This document shows positions 16,822 through 27,329 of a stretch of DNA of 64,000 nt, piece by piece (position 1 is the stretch's first letter; each line of letters begins with the position of its first letter). A program made the position numbers and the translations under genes. Under the pieces are notes generated by a model. It saw only the letters and a program-made list of their open reading frames with translations. It was not told the DNA's origin and made no database searches. The stretch is from positions 1 to 64,000 of the forward strand of contig NZ_VTVA01000014.1 in assembly GCF_008638345.1 (NCBI RefSeq), in the 5' to 3' direction. Origin of the DNA: Pseudomonas saliphila. GTDB lineage: Bacteria > Pseudomonadota > Gammaproteobacteria > Pseudomonadales > Pseudomonadaceae.

Positions 16822-17286
16822 CTACATCTGCGACTGCAGATAATTCTCCAGGCCGACCAGCTTGATCAGGCGCAGTTGCTGCTCCAACCAATAGGCGTGG
16901 TCTTCTTCGGTGTCCTTGAGTTGTACCTCAAGGATTTCGCGGGTGATGTAGTCGCTATGCTTTTCGCACAGAGCGATGGCACTGACCAGATTGGTGCGCA
17001 CCTCGTATTCCAGCCGTAGATCAGCCGCAAGCATATCGGGAACGGTAAAGCCCGGATGGATGGCTGCAGGAGTCATCTCCGGCTTGCCTTCCAAGAACAG
17101 AATACGCTTCAGGATGGCGTCGGCGTGCTGGGTTTCCTCTTCCATCTCATGGTTGATGCGCTCATAGAGCTTTGGGTAGCCCATATCCTCATAGAGACGC
17201 GAATGCAGGAAATATTGATCCCGCGCACCGAGCTCCCCGCGCAGTAGCTCGACGAGACAGCTGATGACATCCTGGTTGCCCTGCAT
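16822..17286 (-). CDS. ftnA: Bacterioferritin-like ferritin FtnA (haem ligand absent)
   Basis: 154 residues, normal for bacterioferritins; 24-mers store iron as ferric mineral. Ferroxidase ligands are visible at Glu18, Glu51, His54, Glu93 or equivalent, Glu127 and His130 (EEDH). Position 52, the axial haem Met of E. coli Bfr, is Thr (in EEETQHAD). This matches the P. aeruginosa FtnA/BfrA subunit type, which does not bind haem. The C-terminus [10 protein letters not shown] also matches that subunit. An open frame continues upstream to 17409, but the ATG at 17286 aligns with the family. No ferredoxin (bfd) or catalase gene is adjacent. Confidence 0.92.
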   Translation of the reverse strand: MQGNQDVISCLVELLRGELGARDQYFLHSRLYEDMGYPKLYERINHEMEEETQHADAILKRILFLEGKPEMTPAAIHPGFTVPDMLAADLRLEYEVRTNLVSAIALCEKHSDYITREILEVQLKDTEEDHAYWLEQQLRLIKLVGLENYLQSQM

Positions 17287-17383
17287 AATTACGACTCCGG
17301 CTCCGATTCTGTTGCGGCGAATTGTGCTCCGACGCGGCCAGGATTGCCACCACAGAAGCTCGCCCGGCCGGAGCACACCCCAC

Positions 17384-19429
17384 TCAGCGCACGACAGAAA
17401 GGCTATCAACCTCGGGTCTGCCGAGGATGGACTTCAGCTGTTGGGCGGTCTGCCGGCCAACCCAGCGCGCGCCCTCCAGTGACAGGTGATCATCATCGCG
17501 GTACAGCAGTACGCCATCAACTCGTGCATCACATCGTTCGCTGTCACAGAGCATCGGCGTCGGATCAAAGACGTTAACAGTCGGGTACTCAGCGAGCAGT
17601 TCATCGAGCAGGGGTCGGTATTCCCCGGCCCTCTCACGCGTCACCGCGTAATCCACTGCACAGGATTCCCTGGGTACACGGCTGACGAAGCGGTTGGGGC
17701 TCCAGCTGATACATTCCCGCGTATGGAATGGCATTTCCGGAACGGCATGCATGAAGACGATCTGTTTACCGGACTGAACGAGTCGGTCCAGCGTTGACCT
17801 CATGGCTTTGCTGAACACCGCCTGGCGATCAAGCGCGCCGGATTCAGGGTCGTCGGGCAGTTGCAGCGCATCCGACACGTGATCCACTCCATCCTTCAGC
17901 TCCCTGCCGGACACATAGCTCATCCATCGCCCACCAAGAAAGATAGTCTCTACGGAACTAGCAGAGAGTGCGTAATCCAGCGCTTGCCCCATGGGTTCCC
18001 GACACTCATCAAGCTCCCCGTCATCACGAACGGCAACGCCGTAAAAAGGCATGCAGCCGCCCACTGCCAATTGCATAAGATTCAGCCCGAACGGCTTGAG
18101 CTGTTCCGCCAATCCCCAGTAGTAGTGATTGGCATGGCTATCGCCGATGATCATCGCAGAAGGCTGCTGCGCCGGATCTTCAATCAGACAGTCGAGGTTC
18201 ATGCCTGCGGGCAACAGTCCTTCACACGCCTCATCGCCTTTCAGCCTGTCTGGCCACTCCAGTGCACGCGCTTCCAGTTTCGTCTGCGCGTCCTTAAGCC
18301 GGAAATTCAAGCCGTCACGCACGAAGATGTTCGACGATGCGCCCATTAGCACAATGCACAACGAGACCAATGCGGTGACCGGAACCCATCCTTTTTTCGA
18401 CCTGATGGGTGTTTCGATAAGCTTATAGCTGAGCCAGGACAGACAGAATGCGACAGCGACAGCACTCAGCAACATCCAGGTAGACGCATCATCGCCCTTG
18501 ACGATACGAAGCAACGACAGCAGAGGCCAGTGCCATAGATACAAGGCGAAACTGATCAGACCGATGCCGACCATAAAGCGGTTGGATAGCAGGTAACGGT
18601 TGATCGGATTGCTGGCACCCGACGCGATCGAACATACAGCCCCGCCGACCGGTAACAGTGCCCACCAGCCCGGGAACGCGTTGTGCTTGTCGATCAGTAC
18701 CAGGCCTGCGCCAATGAGCGTGATACCCAGTGCCGCCAGTACGGTGGCGACCCGGGATGAAAATAGCAAGCGCGCCGGATGCCGGAATTGAACCCAGGCT
18801 AGCGCTGCGCCAGCAAGCATTTCCCACGCCCGAGCAGGCAGCAGGAAATACGCGGCTGCGGGGCTAGGCCCCACGCTAAGAATATTGACCAGAAACGAGC
18901 CTGCGAGCAGCACAATTAGTAGCCACCCCAGACACTTGAGTCGCCACGCAGCCACCGCCAACACGGGCCAGAACAGGTAAAACTGTTCCTCGACGCCAAG
19001 TGACCACAGATGCAACAGCGGCTTGAACTCCGCCGCGGTATCGAAATAGCCCGTCTCTTGCCACAGCACTATGTTCGCAACAAAGCCAAAGCCGCCGAGC
19101 GAATGCTTGGCCAACTGCGCATACTCAACAGGCAGCAGCACGTGCCACCCCAGCGCAAGCGTGGTGGCGATCATCAGAATCAGCGGTGGAAATATTCGGC
19201 GTATCCGCCGTGCGTAAAAATCGGCGTAGCTGAAACGCTCACCCTGCAGTGATTTGTAGATAATCGTTGAGATCAGATAACCCGAAATAACGAAGAAAAT
19301 ATCGACACCGATAAACCCGCCCGGAAGCGCTGCAGGAAAGGCATGAAAGATCACAACGGCCAGTACCGCGACCGCCCGCAAGCCATCGATATCCGGCCGG
19401 TACAGTAAATCTGAATGTGGTTTGGTCAT
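17384..19429 (-). CDS. OafA/YrhL-type O-acyltransferase with C-terminal SGNH domain
   Basis: 681 residues. The N-terminal half is an acyltransferase-3 membrane domain ([39 protein letters not shown], about ten membrane segments to residue ~370). The C-terminal half is a periplasmic SGNH-hydrolase-like domain ([12 protein letters not shown] near residue 425; [12 protein letters not shown] near the end carries the catalytic Asp and His). Such fused proteins O-acetylate lipopolysaccharide or other surface polysaccharide. No polysaccharide genes surround it, so the acceptor is unknown. Confidence 0.9.
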   Translation of the reverse strand: MTKPHSDLLYRPDIDGLRAVAVLAVVIFHAFPAALPGGFIGVDIFFVISGYLISTIIYKSLQGERFSYADFYARRIRRIFPPLILMIATTLALGWHVLLPVEYAQLAKHSLGGFGFVANIVLWQETGYFDTAAEFKPLLHLWSLGVEEQFYLFWPVLAVAAWRLKCLGWLLIVLLAGSFLVNILSVGPSPAAAYFLLPARAWEMLAGAALAWVQFRHPARLLFSSRVATVLAALGITLIGAGLVLIDKHNAFPGWWALLPVGGAVCSIASGASNPINRYLLSNRFMVGIGLISFALYLWHWPLLSLLRIVKGDDASTWMLLSAVAVAFCLSWLSYKLIETPIRSKKGWVPVTALVSLCIVLMGASSNIFVRDGLNFRLKDAQTKLEARALEWPDRLKGDEACEGLLPAGMNLDCLIEDPAQQPSAMIIGDSHANHYYWGLAEQLKPFGLNLMQLAVGGCMPFYGVAVRDDGELDECREPMGQALDYALSASSVETIFLGGRWMSYVSGRELKDGVDHVSDALQLPDDPESGALDRQAVFSKAMRSTLDRLVQSGKQIVFMHAVPEMPFHTRECISWSPNRFVSRVPRESCAVDYAVTRERAGEYRPLLDELLAEYPTVNVFDPTPMLCDSERCDARVDGVLLYRDDDHLSLEGARWVGRQTAQQLKSILGRPEVDSLSVVR

Positions 19430-19585
19430 ATGCCAGCTTCAAAATGTAGTAGGAAGCACTAGGGGCGTTGCTGCACGCATCGCCCGGCAGCGTCCATTTC
19501 GGCCGGCATTGTAGCGCATGACGTTTGAAATCCCAGCTTGAGAGCATTCACCGCTCAGAGGGAACACCGCCGCCCGTGGCCCGCA

Positions 19586-19891
19586 TCATGTTCCGAGAGG
19601 CCTTGCTGCCCTCCTGAATTGCACCGGCGACACCCCAGTCCAGCGCTTGAAAGCGTGAGAGAAGCTTGAGGGATCGGCGTAACCCTGTTCGTCTGCCACT
19701 TGTTGCACGCTGATGCGCGGCGAGCGCAAACGCTCCTGCGCGTGGGACACCAGCACCTGCATCAGCACATAACGCCAGTTTAGGCGACGTCCTGCAGCGA
19801 TGGGGGCGGCACCGCATTCGCGGAGCGCGGCCGCAAGCGCAACGAGAAGTGGCAACGCGCCAACGCCTATATGGCAGAACGCGAAGCGCAC
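19586..19891 (-). pseudogene. Remnant of an AraC-family regulator
   Basis: Only the last part of an AraC DNA-binding domain remains: the helix linking the two HTHs (LNWRYVLMQVLVSHAQERL) and the second HTH (ISVQQVADEQGYADPSSFSHAFKRWTGVSPVQFRR). Homology begins near 19792. The first HTH and the whole sensor domain are missing, and the 33 codons upstream in frame look unrelated. It lies directly downstream of the zinc receptor gene on the same strand. It is probably a decayed gene; a short functional protein is less likely. Confidence 0.6.
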
Positions 19892-19930
19892 GCCGCCCTC
19901 TCGGTGGGCGGCGTGCAGGTTGCGCGGATG

Positions 19931-21958
19931 TCAGAGCATGAAGCGCACGCCTAATGTGAAGTTGCGGCCAGGCATCAGTACATCGTCCTTGATGAACGAG
20001 GTGTGCTGTCGAGCCTTTTCATCCAGCAGATTGTTGGCTTTCACATACACCAGATACTCAGCGTTCTGTAGCGCACCGCTATAGCTCAAGCGGGCGCCGA
20101 GCATGTTATAGCCGGCTGTCTCGGTTTCGTATAGCGCAATATGATCCTGCTGCTGCACGCGGTAAAACTCCAGTTGCCCCTGAACGGCAGAGGTAAATCG
20201 CTGATCAACGCGCGCGCCCAAACGGTCAGCCGGAATCCGCGGCAGGTCGTCGCCGCCCTTCAGCTCGCCGCGCACGTGATCGCCGAAGATTGTCAGCGCT
20301 GTAGCCCCGGTGAACTGATGTCGCACCTCACCTTCCGCGCCAACCAATACAGCATCGCGCTGCCGATACTCGATCTCACGCTGCCCACCGCCGATGTCCC
20401 GCCCCGTATCGGCGGCGTGAATGAAGTCGTCCACCTCGTTGCGGAAAACACTCAGGCTGTAGGTTGTTGGCCCAGCGAATTTCCGCAGAGTCAGTTCGGC
20501 GTTACGGGACGTCTCTTCGCGCAACTCCGGGTTGCCGAGTTCGACGGTTCCAGTCGCCGCGTGCGGGCCATTTGCATACAGCTCTTCGGCCGCGGGCAGC
20601 CGCTGTGAACGCGATACAGATAAACCCACTGAGTGATCGTCAGCAAAGTTCCATACCGCTCCGGCTGATGCAGAGGTTCCGCTATGGCGAGTGTCGGGTG
20701 CGCCCGCAGCGTCGATGTTTTGCCATTCGTGGCGCAGGGCCAGTTCGTAGCGCCAGTCACCCGCGTCGAATGCCTCCAACAGGAAGATGCCGTGGTTACG
20801 GGTCAATGTCTGAGGAACATACATCTCCTCGCCCTGCGTCTCGAAATCCCGGCGCAATGTTTGCGCACCCACCACGCCGCGCCAGCCCAACAAAGGCGCA
20901 TGCGTCAGTTCCAGCCGCGCATCGGTGGCATCACTGCTGAAATGCGTACCGACCTCACCTCCCTCTATCTCGTCGTGCCGATATTGACTATGGCCGAGCC
21001 GCAGCCGTGCCAGCTCAAAGCCAGGCAGTGGATTCATCACCTCCCCCCGCACATCCCAACGTTTCTGTTTCATATCAACATAAGGGACGCTCTCGGAACC
21101 GTGATCATCATGGTCGTGGTCGTCGTGGTCCTCCTCCTCGTCGTGCTCGGCGCAATGCCAGTCCCGCAGGCCATGGGTATGGCAGTCAGCATGTTCATGC
21201 GCTAACAACCCATAACGACGTTGCTGCTCACTGTAGGCCAGGCCGAGATATCCGCGCTCACCAATAAAGCTCCCTCCCAGGGTAAAGCTGTCGGTGTCGT
21301 TGTAGGACCCGTGTTGCGTGCCGGGGGAACCTGGAATCTCGTATTCATCCGCCTGTCGCTTCATCCCTTCTACACGGAACGCCAGATTCCCCGCGCCGAA
21401 CGTCACACCTAGCGCACCCATTGTTTCGTCAGCAACGGTGTTACCGCGCAGTTCCAGGTCGGCCTCATAGCCCTCAGCGGGTACGTAGGTAGGCACCTTT
21501 CTGTCGATCACGTTCACCACACCACCGATCGCACCGCCGCCGTACAGCAAGGTCGCCGGCCCCTTAAGCACCTCTATCCGCTCGGCAAGCAAGGGCTCGC
21601 TGGTCACTGCATGATCCGGGCTGACGGTTGAGGCGTCGAGCACATCCACCCCATCGCTCAGCACCTTCACCCGTGCTCCATCCAGTCCGCGAATCACCGG
21701 TCTACCAACCCCTGGGCCGAAATTACTGGAACGCACTCCCGGCACGCTCTCCAGGGTTTCGCCGAGTGTGGCCTCGCGGCTTTGCACCAACCGGTCACCT
21801 TGCAATACATCTACCGGGGTGGTCATTTCATGGCTTTGCCGGTTCAGCACGCTGGCGCTGACCACTGTTCCAGGTAATTGAACGGGCTCGGCCGCCAATG
21901 CAGGTGCGGTCACAGCCACCCACACCGCACAGGCCAGGGGATGAAGCTTTCGGTTCAT
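19931..21958 (-). CDS. znuD: TonB-dependent outer-membrane receptor, ZnuD-like zinc uptake
   Basis: 675 residues. Signal peptide (about 1-23, ending ALA), plug domain (TTPVDVLQGDRLV, VRGL/VIRGLDGARVKVLSDG, LLYGGGAIGGVVNVID), then a beta-barrel ending in the typical aromatic C-terminus (TLGVRFML). An external loop near residues 255-295 is rich in His, Asp and Glu (HEHADCHTHGLRDW, then HDDHDHDDHG), as in ZnuD receptors that bind zinc. The ATG at 21958 has GGAG eight bases before it; a GTG two codons upstream is less likely. A Zur-type box lies about 97 bp upstream, supporting zinc-starvation induction. Confidence 0.88.
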   Translation of the reverse strand: MNRKLHPLACAVWVAVTAPALAAEPVQLPGTVVSASVLNRQSHEMTTPVDVLQGDRLVQSREATLGETLESVPGVRSSNFGPGVGRPVIRGLDGARVKVLSDGVDVLDASTVSPDHAVTSEPLLAERIEVLKGPATLLYGGGAIGGVVNVIDRKVPTYVPAEGYEADLELRGNTVADETMGALGVTFGAGNLAFRVEGMKRQADEYEIPGSPGTQHGSYNDTDSFTLGGSFIGERGYLGLAYSEQQRRYGLLAHEHADCHTHGLRDWHCAEHDEEEDHDDHDHDDHGSESVPYVDMKQKRWDVRGEVMNPLPGFELARLRLGHSQYRHDEIEGGEVGTHFSSDATDARLELTHAPLLGWRGVVGAQTLRRDFETQGEEMYVPQTLTRNHGIFLLEAFDAGDWRYELALRHEWQNIDAAGAPDTRHSGTSASAGAVWNFADDHSVGLSVSRSQRLPAAEELYANGPHAATGTVELGNPELREETSRNAELTLRKFAGPTTYSLSVFRNEVDDFIHAADTGRDIGGGQREIEYRQRDAVLVGAEGEVRHQFTGATALTIFGDHVRGELKGGDDLPRIPADRLGARVDQRFTSAVQGQLEFYRVQQQDHIALYETETAGYNMLGARLSYSGALQNAEYLVYVKANNLLDEKARQHTSFIKDDVLMPGRNFTLGVRFML

Positions 21959-22054
21959 TCGCACATCTCCAAACGTGACAGCTGCCTGTCCTGCAGCTGC
22001 CTGTAATTAACCGCGTTCCGAAAGAACGCCGTGAGGATGCGCACTATACCTAAT

Positions 22055-22067
22055 GTTATATTGTAAC
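22055..22067 (-). promoter_or_regulatory. Zur-type operator upstream of znuD
   Basis: GTTATATTGTAAC is a near-perfect palindrome: 10 of the 12 paired positions match their complements, the central base being unpaired. It fits the gammaproteobacterial Zur box (GTTATA-N-TATAAC). It lies in an A/T-rich stretch, unlike its surroundings, about 97 bp before the receptor start. Confidence 0.65.
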
Positions 22068-22231
22068 TAATAGCAATTTTCTAAATACTTCTTCTCCATA
22101 TAACCAATCGGTGTATTTTGAGGATCTATTTCAGGCGCTTTCAGCGCTCACATAACCATGATAGCCACGCGCTCGCTTGTTGAGGCGGCGAGCAACTAGG
22201 CACCGAGGCTGATTCATGCACAGGCTTGGGC

Positions 22232-24337
22232 CTACGACTCAACCTCGGTAGTGAGCGGCTGGGTTGCCAGCATACTGGCCACTCGGCCAGCCAATACGTC
22301 CAGCGTCAATGGCTTGGTCAGCAGCTGCATATAGGGCCCCAGGAAGTTACCCTGATCCATGGCACTTTCAGCGTAGCCCGTCAAAAACAACACCGGCAAC
22401 CGCGGCTGCAACTGCTGCAGGAGTTCGGCCAGTTGACGTCCGTTCATGCCCGGCAAGCCGACGTCTGTCACCAGCAGATCAACCTGCTCCAGCGCATGGA
22501 AATGTTCCAGCGCCTCATCGCCGTCGCAGGCGACGCACACTCGATAACCGAGCTCCTCCAGCACTTCCTGATTGATCAAGCGTACCGAATCATCATCCTC
22601 CACCAGCAGGATGGACTGTCCACTTCCGGCAGCAGCCACCTCTGGGGTGGGTGAGGAAACCGAATCGATTCTTGACTGCTCGGGCAGCCATATCGAGACA
22701 GTCGTACCCGCATCCGGCACGCTATTGATCGACAGCCGACCGTTACTTTGCTGGGCGAAGCCGTAGACCATCGATAAGCCGAGTCCGGTGCCCTGCCCTA
22801 TGGGTTTGGTCGTAAAGAAAGGCTCCGTGACCTTGCCAAGCACGTGTTCAGGAATGCCACATCCCGTGTCCTGAACCTCGATGCATACCTGGCCGCTTTC
22901 ATTGGCCCCGGCGCTGTTCAACCCGAGGTGTTTTTCAAGCCGGGTACGGATCGACAGGGTCCCGCCGCCGGGCATTGCATCACGGGCATTGATCACAAGG
23001 TTGAGAATGGCGTTCTCAATCTGGTTGGCATCGGCGCAGATCCACGGGTCCTCACTGCACAGCTCAAGGTTTAAGCATATCTGCTCGGAGACGGTTCGCT
23101 GAAGCAGGTCCTTGAGCGCAGCGACGAGTTGGTTGATGGATAACGGCTTGGCATCCAACGGCTGGCGTCTGGAAAACGCCAGCAGCCGCTGAGTCAGGGC
23201 TGCAGCCCGCTGGGCCGAGGTGGTTGCTGCACCCATGAACCGCGCCACATCATCGAGTTTGCCCTTCGCCATACGCATCTTGATCAGTTCCAGCGCACTG
23301 ATCACGCCGGTCAGCATATTGTTGAAGTCGTGGGCGATCCCGCCGGTCAACTGGCCGACTGCTTCCATTTTCATGGAGTGTCTGAGCTGCTCTTCAGCCC
23401 GCGCTCTTTCATCGCTTTCAGTGCGCAACCGTTCGATCGCGGCGTTGAGCTCGTGAGTCCGGGCCTGCACCTGAATTTCGAGTTCTTCATTGAAGCGCCT
23501 CAGCGCCAGCTCGGCCTGTTTCTCTTCGTTGATGTCGAGAATCACCGAAGCCGCCCCGATGATCTTCTGGTTGTCATCGAACAATGGCACGGCACTGACG
23601 CGCATCCAGGATTCACCACCATTGGCCGAGCTATGGCAGAAATCTACTCCCTTGATAGGCTCGCCTCTCAAGGCCCTGGCGCCCGGGAACATCTGCGGTT
23701 CAAGTTTTCTGCCGTCAGCGTCGAGTGCGACCCAGCGCGCGGCTAATTCGGGGCGTCGGGAGGGAATGATCCCCTGCGGAAGGTATTGTCGAAAAAGCGG
23801 ATTGCTGATGACCGAGCGGCCGTTCGAATCCATGAAAGAAATGCCCACCGGCACATTTTCCAACAGGATATTAAGGCGTCCCCGCTCTTCCGCCAGTTCG
23901 GCAAGGCGATCACGCATGTCGAACTGCCTTTCCCGCGAACTCCAGGCCGCATCGACGGCACTCAGAAGCGATGCGGAACTCAGAGGACGTTCAAGCACAA
24001 TAACGTAACCCGCCGAGGCTGGCAGCCGACGTCTCGCTGTCTCGGTATCGCGACCAGAACGGCCATTGTTCGAGGCAAGCAGAATGATCGGAATATCCGA
24101 CCAGCTTTCCTGCTTGCTCAACGCCTCGCCAAGGCTGGCAACATTTCCCAGCAGCGCTTCCTCAGTAAGAATCACCAGCCCCGTGTCGCCACCCAATGTC
24201 GTCGACAATGCGCCCAGGTCCGGATGTACGGATATGGAATACTTCTTGTCGAATAGCCTGCTCAGACTGAGCGCATCCCCCTTGAAGGGAGCGACGATGG
24301 ACAAGGTCCTGGTTTCAGATTGTTGCTCAGTCCTCAC
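22232..24337 (-). CDS. Hybrid sensor histidine kinase with N-terminal pseudo-receiver
   Basis: 701 residues, GTG start. Residues 10-140 look like a receiver that has lost its aspartate (LVILTEEAL where the phospho-Asp should be; ERPL where KP is usual). A PAS domain follows (about 150-275), then a coiled coil and a HisKA of the GGIAHDFNN type (about 325-390). HATPase motifs NLVINARDAM, DTGCGIP and GTGLGLSM occur at about 440-560. A C-terminal receiver (about 580-695) has ILLVEDDD, phospho-Asp in LLVTDVGLPGMNG, and LTKPL. It is the downstream partner of the KaiC-like gene, overlapping it by 11 bp. Confidence 0.9.
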   Translation of the reverse strand: MRTEQQSETRTLSIVAPFKGDALSLSRLFDKKYSISVHPDLGALSTTLGGDTGLVILTEEALLGNVASLGEALSKQESWSDIPIILLASNNGRSGRDTETARRRLPASAGYVIVLERPLSSASLLSAVDAAWSSRERQFDMRDRLAELAEERGRLNILLENVPVGISFMDSNGRSVISNPLFRQYLPQGIIPSRRPELAARWVALDADGRKLEPQMFPGARALRGEPIKGVDFCHSSANGGESWMRVSAVPLFDDNQKIIGAASVILDINEEKQAELALRRFNEELEIQVQARTHELNAAIERLRTESDERARAEEQLRHSMKMEAVGQLTGGIAHDFNNMLTGVISALELIKMRMAKGKLDDVARFMGAATTSAQRAAALTQRLLAFSRRQPLDAKPLSINQLVAALKDLLQRTVSEQICLNLELCSEDPWICADANQIENAILNLVINARDAMPGGGTLSIRTRLEKHLGLNSAGANESGQVCIEVQDTGCGIPEHVLGKVTEPFFTTKPIGQGTGLGLSMVYGFAQQSNGRLSINSVPDAGTTVSIWLPEQSRIDSVSSPTPEVAAAGSGQSILLVEDDDSVRLINQEVLEELGYRVCVACDGDEALEHFHALEQVDLLVTDVGLPGMNGRQLAELLQQLQPRLPVLFLTGYAESAMDQGNFLGPYMQLLTKPLTLDVLAGRVASMLATQPLTTEVES

Positions 24338-25826
24338 GCTGTCGCTCTTCCATCAGAGGGCTACCCGCCCCGTGGTACTCAGGCGTCCCCGACAGGACGC
24401 CGCGAAAATCGATCAAGGCTTCGCCCACACGCACGCCGTGGGAATCGATCCGCAGTTCGCGAATGGCGTCTCCATGGGCACCGCCGCGATGCTTCAATAC
24501 CGACAAGGCTTTACGCAATCGCCCGTGCGCTTCAAAGAAGCGTATCAGCACCACCGAGTCCGCCACGTAGGAGATATTCAGGTTGCTCGACATTGAACCG
24601 ACCAGCCCATGCTGCGGATTGATCAGAAAGGTCACAACGCCCAGTTGACTCAGATAGGACAGCAACTCGTGCATCTGCAAGATGAGTTGTTGTTCCTGAG
24701 GCATGGCCGCCATATATCCGTTGAGGCTGTCGACCACGATCATGGTGCTGCCACGCTCTTCCACTTCACAACGGACCCGCCAGGCGAACTCGCCCGGAGA
24801 AATCGCCGCCGGATTGATTTGCTGGATGACCAACAAACCATCCGCAATATGCTGACTGAAACCCAGGCCCATGCTATCTGCCCGAGCGACCAGCGTGGCG
24901 ATGCGCTCATCAAACTCGTAGATCGTGCATTTCTCACCGCGCCGACAGGCCTCGGCGAGATAGACCAGCGCCAACGTGGTTTTGCCTGCCCCCGCCGGAC
25001 CGGTAATCAAGGTACTGGTGCCCTTCAATGGCCCGCCGGCGAGCAACTCATCCAGCCCCGGGATGCCACTCTTCACCGCATCGCCAGCAAACACAACCTG
25101 GTGATTGGAAGCAATCAGGCGGGGATACACCTCAAGGCCGCCCTTGCGAATTTCAAAATCGTGAAACCCAGCCACAAAGTCCACGCCGCGCAGTTTCTGA
25201 ACCTGCAGGCGCCGGCGCGCCGCGCCAAAATCCAGGGTCAATCTTTCGAGGGTGATCACCCCATGACAGAGGCTATGCAGATGATTGTCACATTCACCGC
25301 CGGAGCCGGTCATGTCATCCAGCAGCAACACGGTTATATCCCGGCCAGCGAAATACTGTTTGAGCGCAAGCACTTGCCGACGGTAGCGCAGCGGATCCTG
25401 CGCCAGCAGCCGCATTTCAGAGAGGCTGTCGAATACCAGTCGCTTGGGTTGCAACGCATCCACCCGCTCCTGAATCAGCTTGATGGTATTACCCAGCTCA
25501 GCTTCCCATGGATGCAGGATGGATTGCTCATAGACCTCGCCGAGCACCTCTGCCGTGGAAGCAAATTCGAACAGGGTGATCCCCTCCAGAGACCATCCAT
25601 GCGAATGCGCTACGCTTTCCAGCTCCTCAGCCGTTTCCGATAACGTGATATAGAGCACCGGTTCACCTGCTGCAACGCCAGTACGCAGGAATTGGAGGCC
25701 CAGTGTGGTCTTGCCAGAGCCAGGCGTGCCCTCGAGTAGATAAAGCCTGTTGCAGGGCAATCCGCCCTTGAGAATTGAATCAAATCCCGTATTGCCAGTG
25801 GAGACGATTGGCCGTGCGTTTACCAT
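24327..25826 (-). CDS. KaiC-like two-domain ATPase
   Basis: 499 residues with two RecA-like domains, as in cyanobacterial KaiC. Domain 1 has Walker A GTPGSGKT (Lys39) and Walker B RLVFDSLSEM. Domain 2 has Walker A GPAGAGKT (Lys282) and Walker B MIVVDSLNGYM. The catalytic Glu pairs after the second strand are altered: Ser-Glu (TLSETAEEL) in domain 1 and Asp-Glu (EFDERIATL) in domain 2. At the KaiC Ser431/Thr432 phosphosites the alignment suggests Ser is kept and Thr is Tyr (LNISYVADS). No kaiA or kaiB is present. AGAGGT lies before the ATG. Translation is coupled to the hybrid kinase that follows, so signalling is the likely role. Confidence 0.88.
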   Translation of the reverse strand: MVNARPIVSTGNTGFDSILKGGLPCNRLYLLEGTPGSGKTTLGLQFLRTGVAAGEPVLYITLSETAEELESVAHSHGWSLEGITLFEFASTAEVLGEVYEQSILHPWEAELGNTIKLIQERVDALQPKRLVFDSLSEMRLLAQDPLRYRRQVLALKQYFAGRDITVLLLDDMTGSGGECDNHLHSLCHGVITLERLTLDFGAARRRLQVQKLRGVDFVAGFHDFEIRKGGLEVYPRLIASNHQVVFAGDAVKSGIPGLDELLAGGPLKGTSTLITGPAGAGKTTLALVYLAEACRRGEKCTIYEFDERIATLVARADSMGLGFSQHIADGLLVIQQINPAAISPGEFAWRVRCEVEERGSTMIVVDSLNGYMAAMPQEQQLILQMHELLSYLSQLGVVTFLINPQHGLVGSMSSNLNISYVADSVVLIRFFEAHGRLRKALSVLKHRGGAHGDAIRELRIDSHGVRVGEALIDFRGVLSGTPEYHGAGSPLMEERQRED

Positions 25827-26151
25827 CTATTTACCTCTTGCAAGGGGACTAGCCCCACCAAGGAATGCCTTGCCTTGGTACAAGTATGCAACGCACCTTC
25901 CGACTCGCCAACTGGATTCCCAGCTGGGTCGGGACCCGATCTGGCTGGTTGCCACTCCAGAACTCGACCTGTAATTGGGCTTCGAAGGACAACCAGACAC
26001 GCTGTGCGCAACAAAGAAACAACCGGTTTGCCGGTTGCCAGATAATTCTTCAGACATCGCAGAGGTCGATCGGTTGCGTTACGTGCTCACCTGCTAATGC
26101 GTCAGCAACCAACGGGCGTCTTCGCAGTACTCCCCTGCGAGACAATGCGCC
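25827..26151. other. Intergenic region upstream of the KaiC-like gene
   Basis: 325 bp between the KaiC start and the end of the copper unit, both leftward. No supported gene is seen here. The KaiC-like operon promoter should be inside it. Confidence 0.4.
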
Positions 26152-26607
26152 TCAGTCAGTGCCCTCCAGGTCGCGTATCAGATCTTCCATTTCGGCTATT
26201 TCGCGGCGTTGCGCCTCGATGATCTCATCCGCCAGCTCACGCACCCGGGGATCAGCAATCTGCGCCCGCTCGCTGGTCAGGATCGCAATCGAGTGGTGCG
26301 GGATCATTGCTTTCATGTAATCCACGTCGTCAACGGTAGCCTGGCTGCGCACAAGCCATAAGGCGACAGAAAACAGCACGACACTGGCACCGACAATAGC
26401 GCTGTTTATCGCCTTGTTCTTATACATGCCGAGCATAAAGCTCAACATCACCACCGCCATGACTGCACCCATCACCAGCGCCATCCAGGCTCGGGTCTGG
26501 CTCCACGTCACGTGCTCCAGCGCGTAGGTGTTCAAATACATCACGCCATACATGATGATCGTTGATGTGGTAATCATCGCGCCAAACCGCCAATAGGACA
26601 TGCTCAT
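26152..26607 (-). CDS. DUF305-family membrane protein of the copper operon
   Basis: 151 residues. Three hydrophobic segments (about 7-27, 38-58, 66-86) are followed by a short DUF305 region (about 95-150) with the family motif MIPHHSIAIL and helical acidic repeats. DUF305 proteins often sit in copper-resistance loci and are thought to bind metal through His and Met; the biochemical role is unproved. AAGGA lies seven bases before the ATG. It is 38 bp downstream of the cytochrome gene and is the last gene of the copA unit. Confidence 0.8.
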   Translation of the reverse strand: MSMSYWRFGAMITTSTIIMYGVMYLNTYALEHVTWSQTRAWMALVMGAVMAVVMLSFMLGMYKNKAINSAIVGASVVLFSVALWLVRSQATVDDVDYMKAMIPHHSIAILTSERAQIADPRVRELADEIIEAQRREIAEMEDLIRDLEGTD

Positions 26608-26645
26608 AAAGAGTTCCTTAATTGTTGGTAAGTTATTCTGTTGAC

Positions 26646-27329
26646 TCAGTTTTGATGCAGATGTTTCTTGCCGTCGGGATGAATATGAGTGGTTGCCTTG
26701 GCCGGCGCGGGCTCGCCCGGTTGCTCCTTATGGTGCTCCGTCTCGGCTGCGCCGCCGTCATGGTGGCCCCCGTGCTGGGGGCTTTCCCCGCCGCCATGCT
26801 GATGCCCGCCGCTCGATTCGACCAGTGATTGATATTGCGATGCGCTCAGGGACGGAAGCTCCTGGACAAATGCCACCAGCTCCCAGATGTACTGGTCATC
26901 CATGCTGGTACCCCAGGCGGGCATGGCCGTGGACTTGATACCGTGTTTGATGATCCAGAATGTGCGCGCGGGGTCTTCGCTTGGGCTGGCTTGCGTAAAA
27001 TCAGAGGGTGTCGGGTACAGGCCCAGGCTCAGCTCGGTGGAAGTTTGCCCGGGGACCAGGTGGCAGCTGGCGCACATTGCATCATAGTTGCCCGCGCCAG
27101 CCTGCAGCATCGCGGCAGAATCGAGATCAACCACATCGATATTGGCCGAACGTACCGCTATAGACCGGTTTCGTGCCGTTTCGAGCAACGCGTAAACAAC
27201 CGCCGAATGCGGCGCATCGGCGGCCACATTGACCAAACCAGAATAAACCACTCCAGCCACCGTGCCAGCCGCCATGACGAAGGTAACCGCCAGGGTGCCA
27301 ATGACTGCCTTTTTAGGGTTCAGAACCAC
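26646..27329 (-). CDS. Membrane-anchored cytochrome c with His-rich tail
   Basis: 227 residues. An N-terminal membrane anchor (about 8-30) is followed by a class I cytochrome c domain with haem motif CASCH (Cys86, Cys89, His90) and the axial Met in KSTAMPAWG. The tail from about residue 180 is rich in His and Gly ([20 protein letters not shown]) and ends in [13 protein letters not shown], so it probably binds metal. The longer frame up to 27419 lacks a signal. The GTG at 27329 overlaps the copB stop codon by 10 bp and has GGGGGT upstream, indicating coupled translation. A role in periplasmic redox of copper is inferred from context. Confidence 0.82.
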   Translation of the reverse strand: MVLNPKKAVIGTLAVTFVMAAGTVAGVVYSGLVNVAADAPHSAVVYALLETARNRSIAVRSANIDVVDLDSAAMLQAGAGNYDAMCASCHLVPGQTSTELSLGLYPTPSDFTQASPSEDPARTFWIIKHGIKSTAMPAWGTSMDDQYIWELVAFVQELPSLSASQYQSLVESSGGHQHGGGESPQHGGHHDGGAAETEHHKEQPGEPAPAKATTHIHPDGKKHLHQN

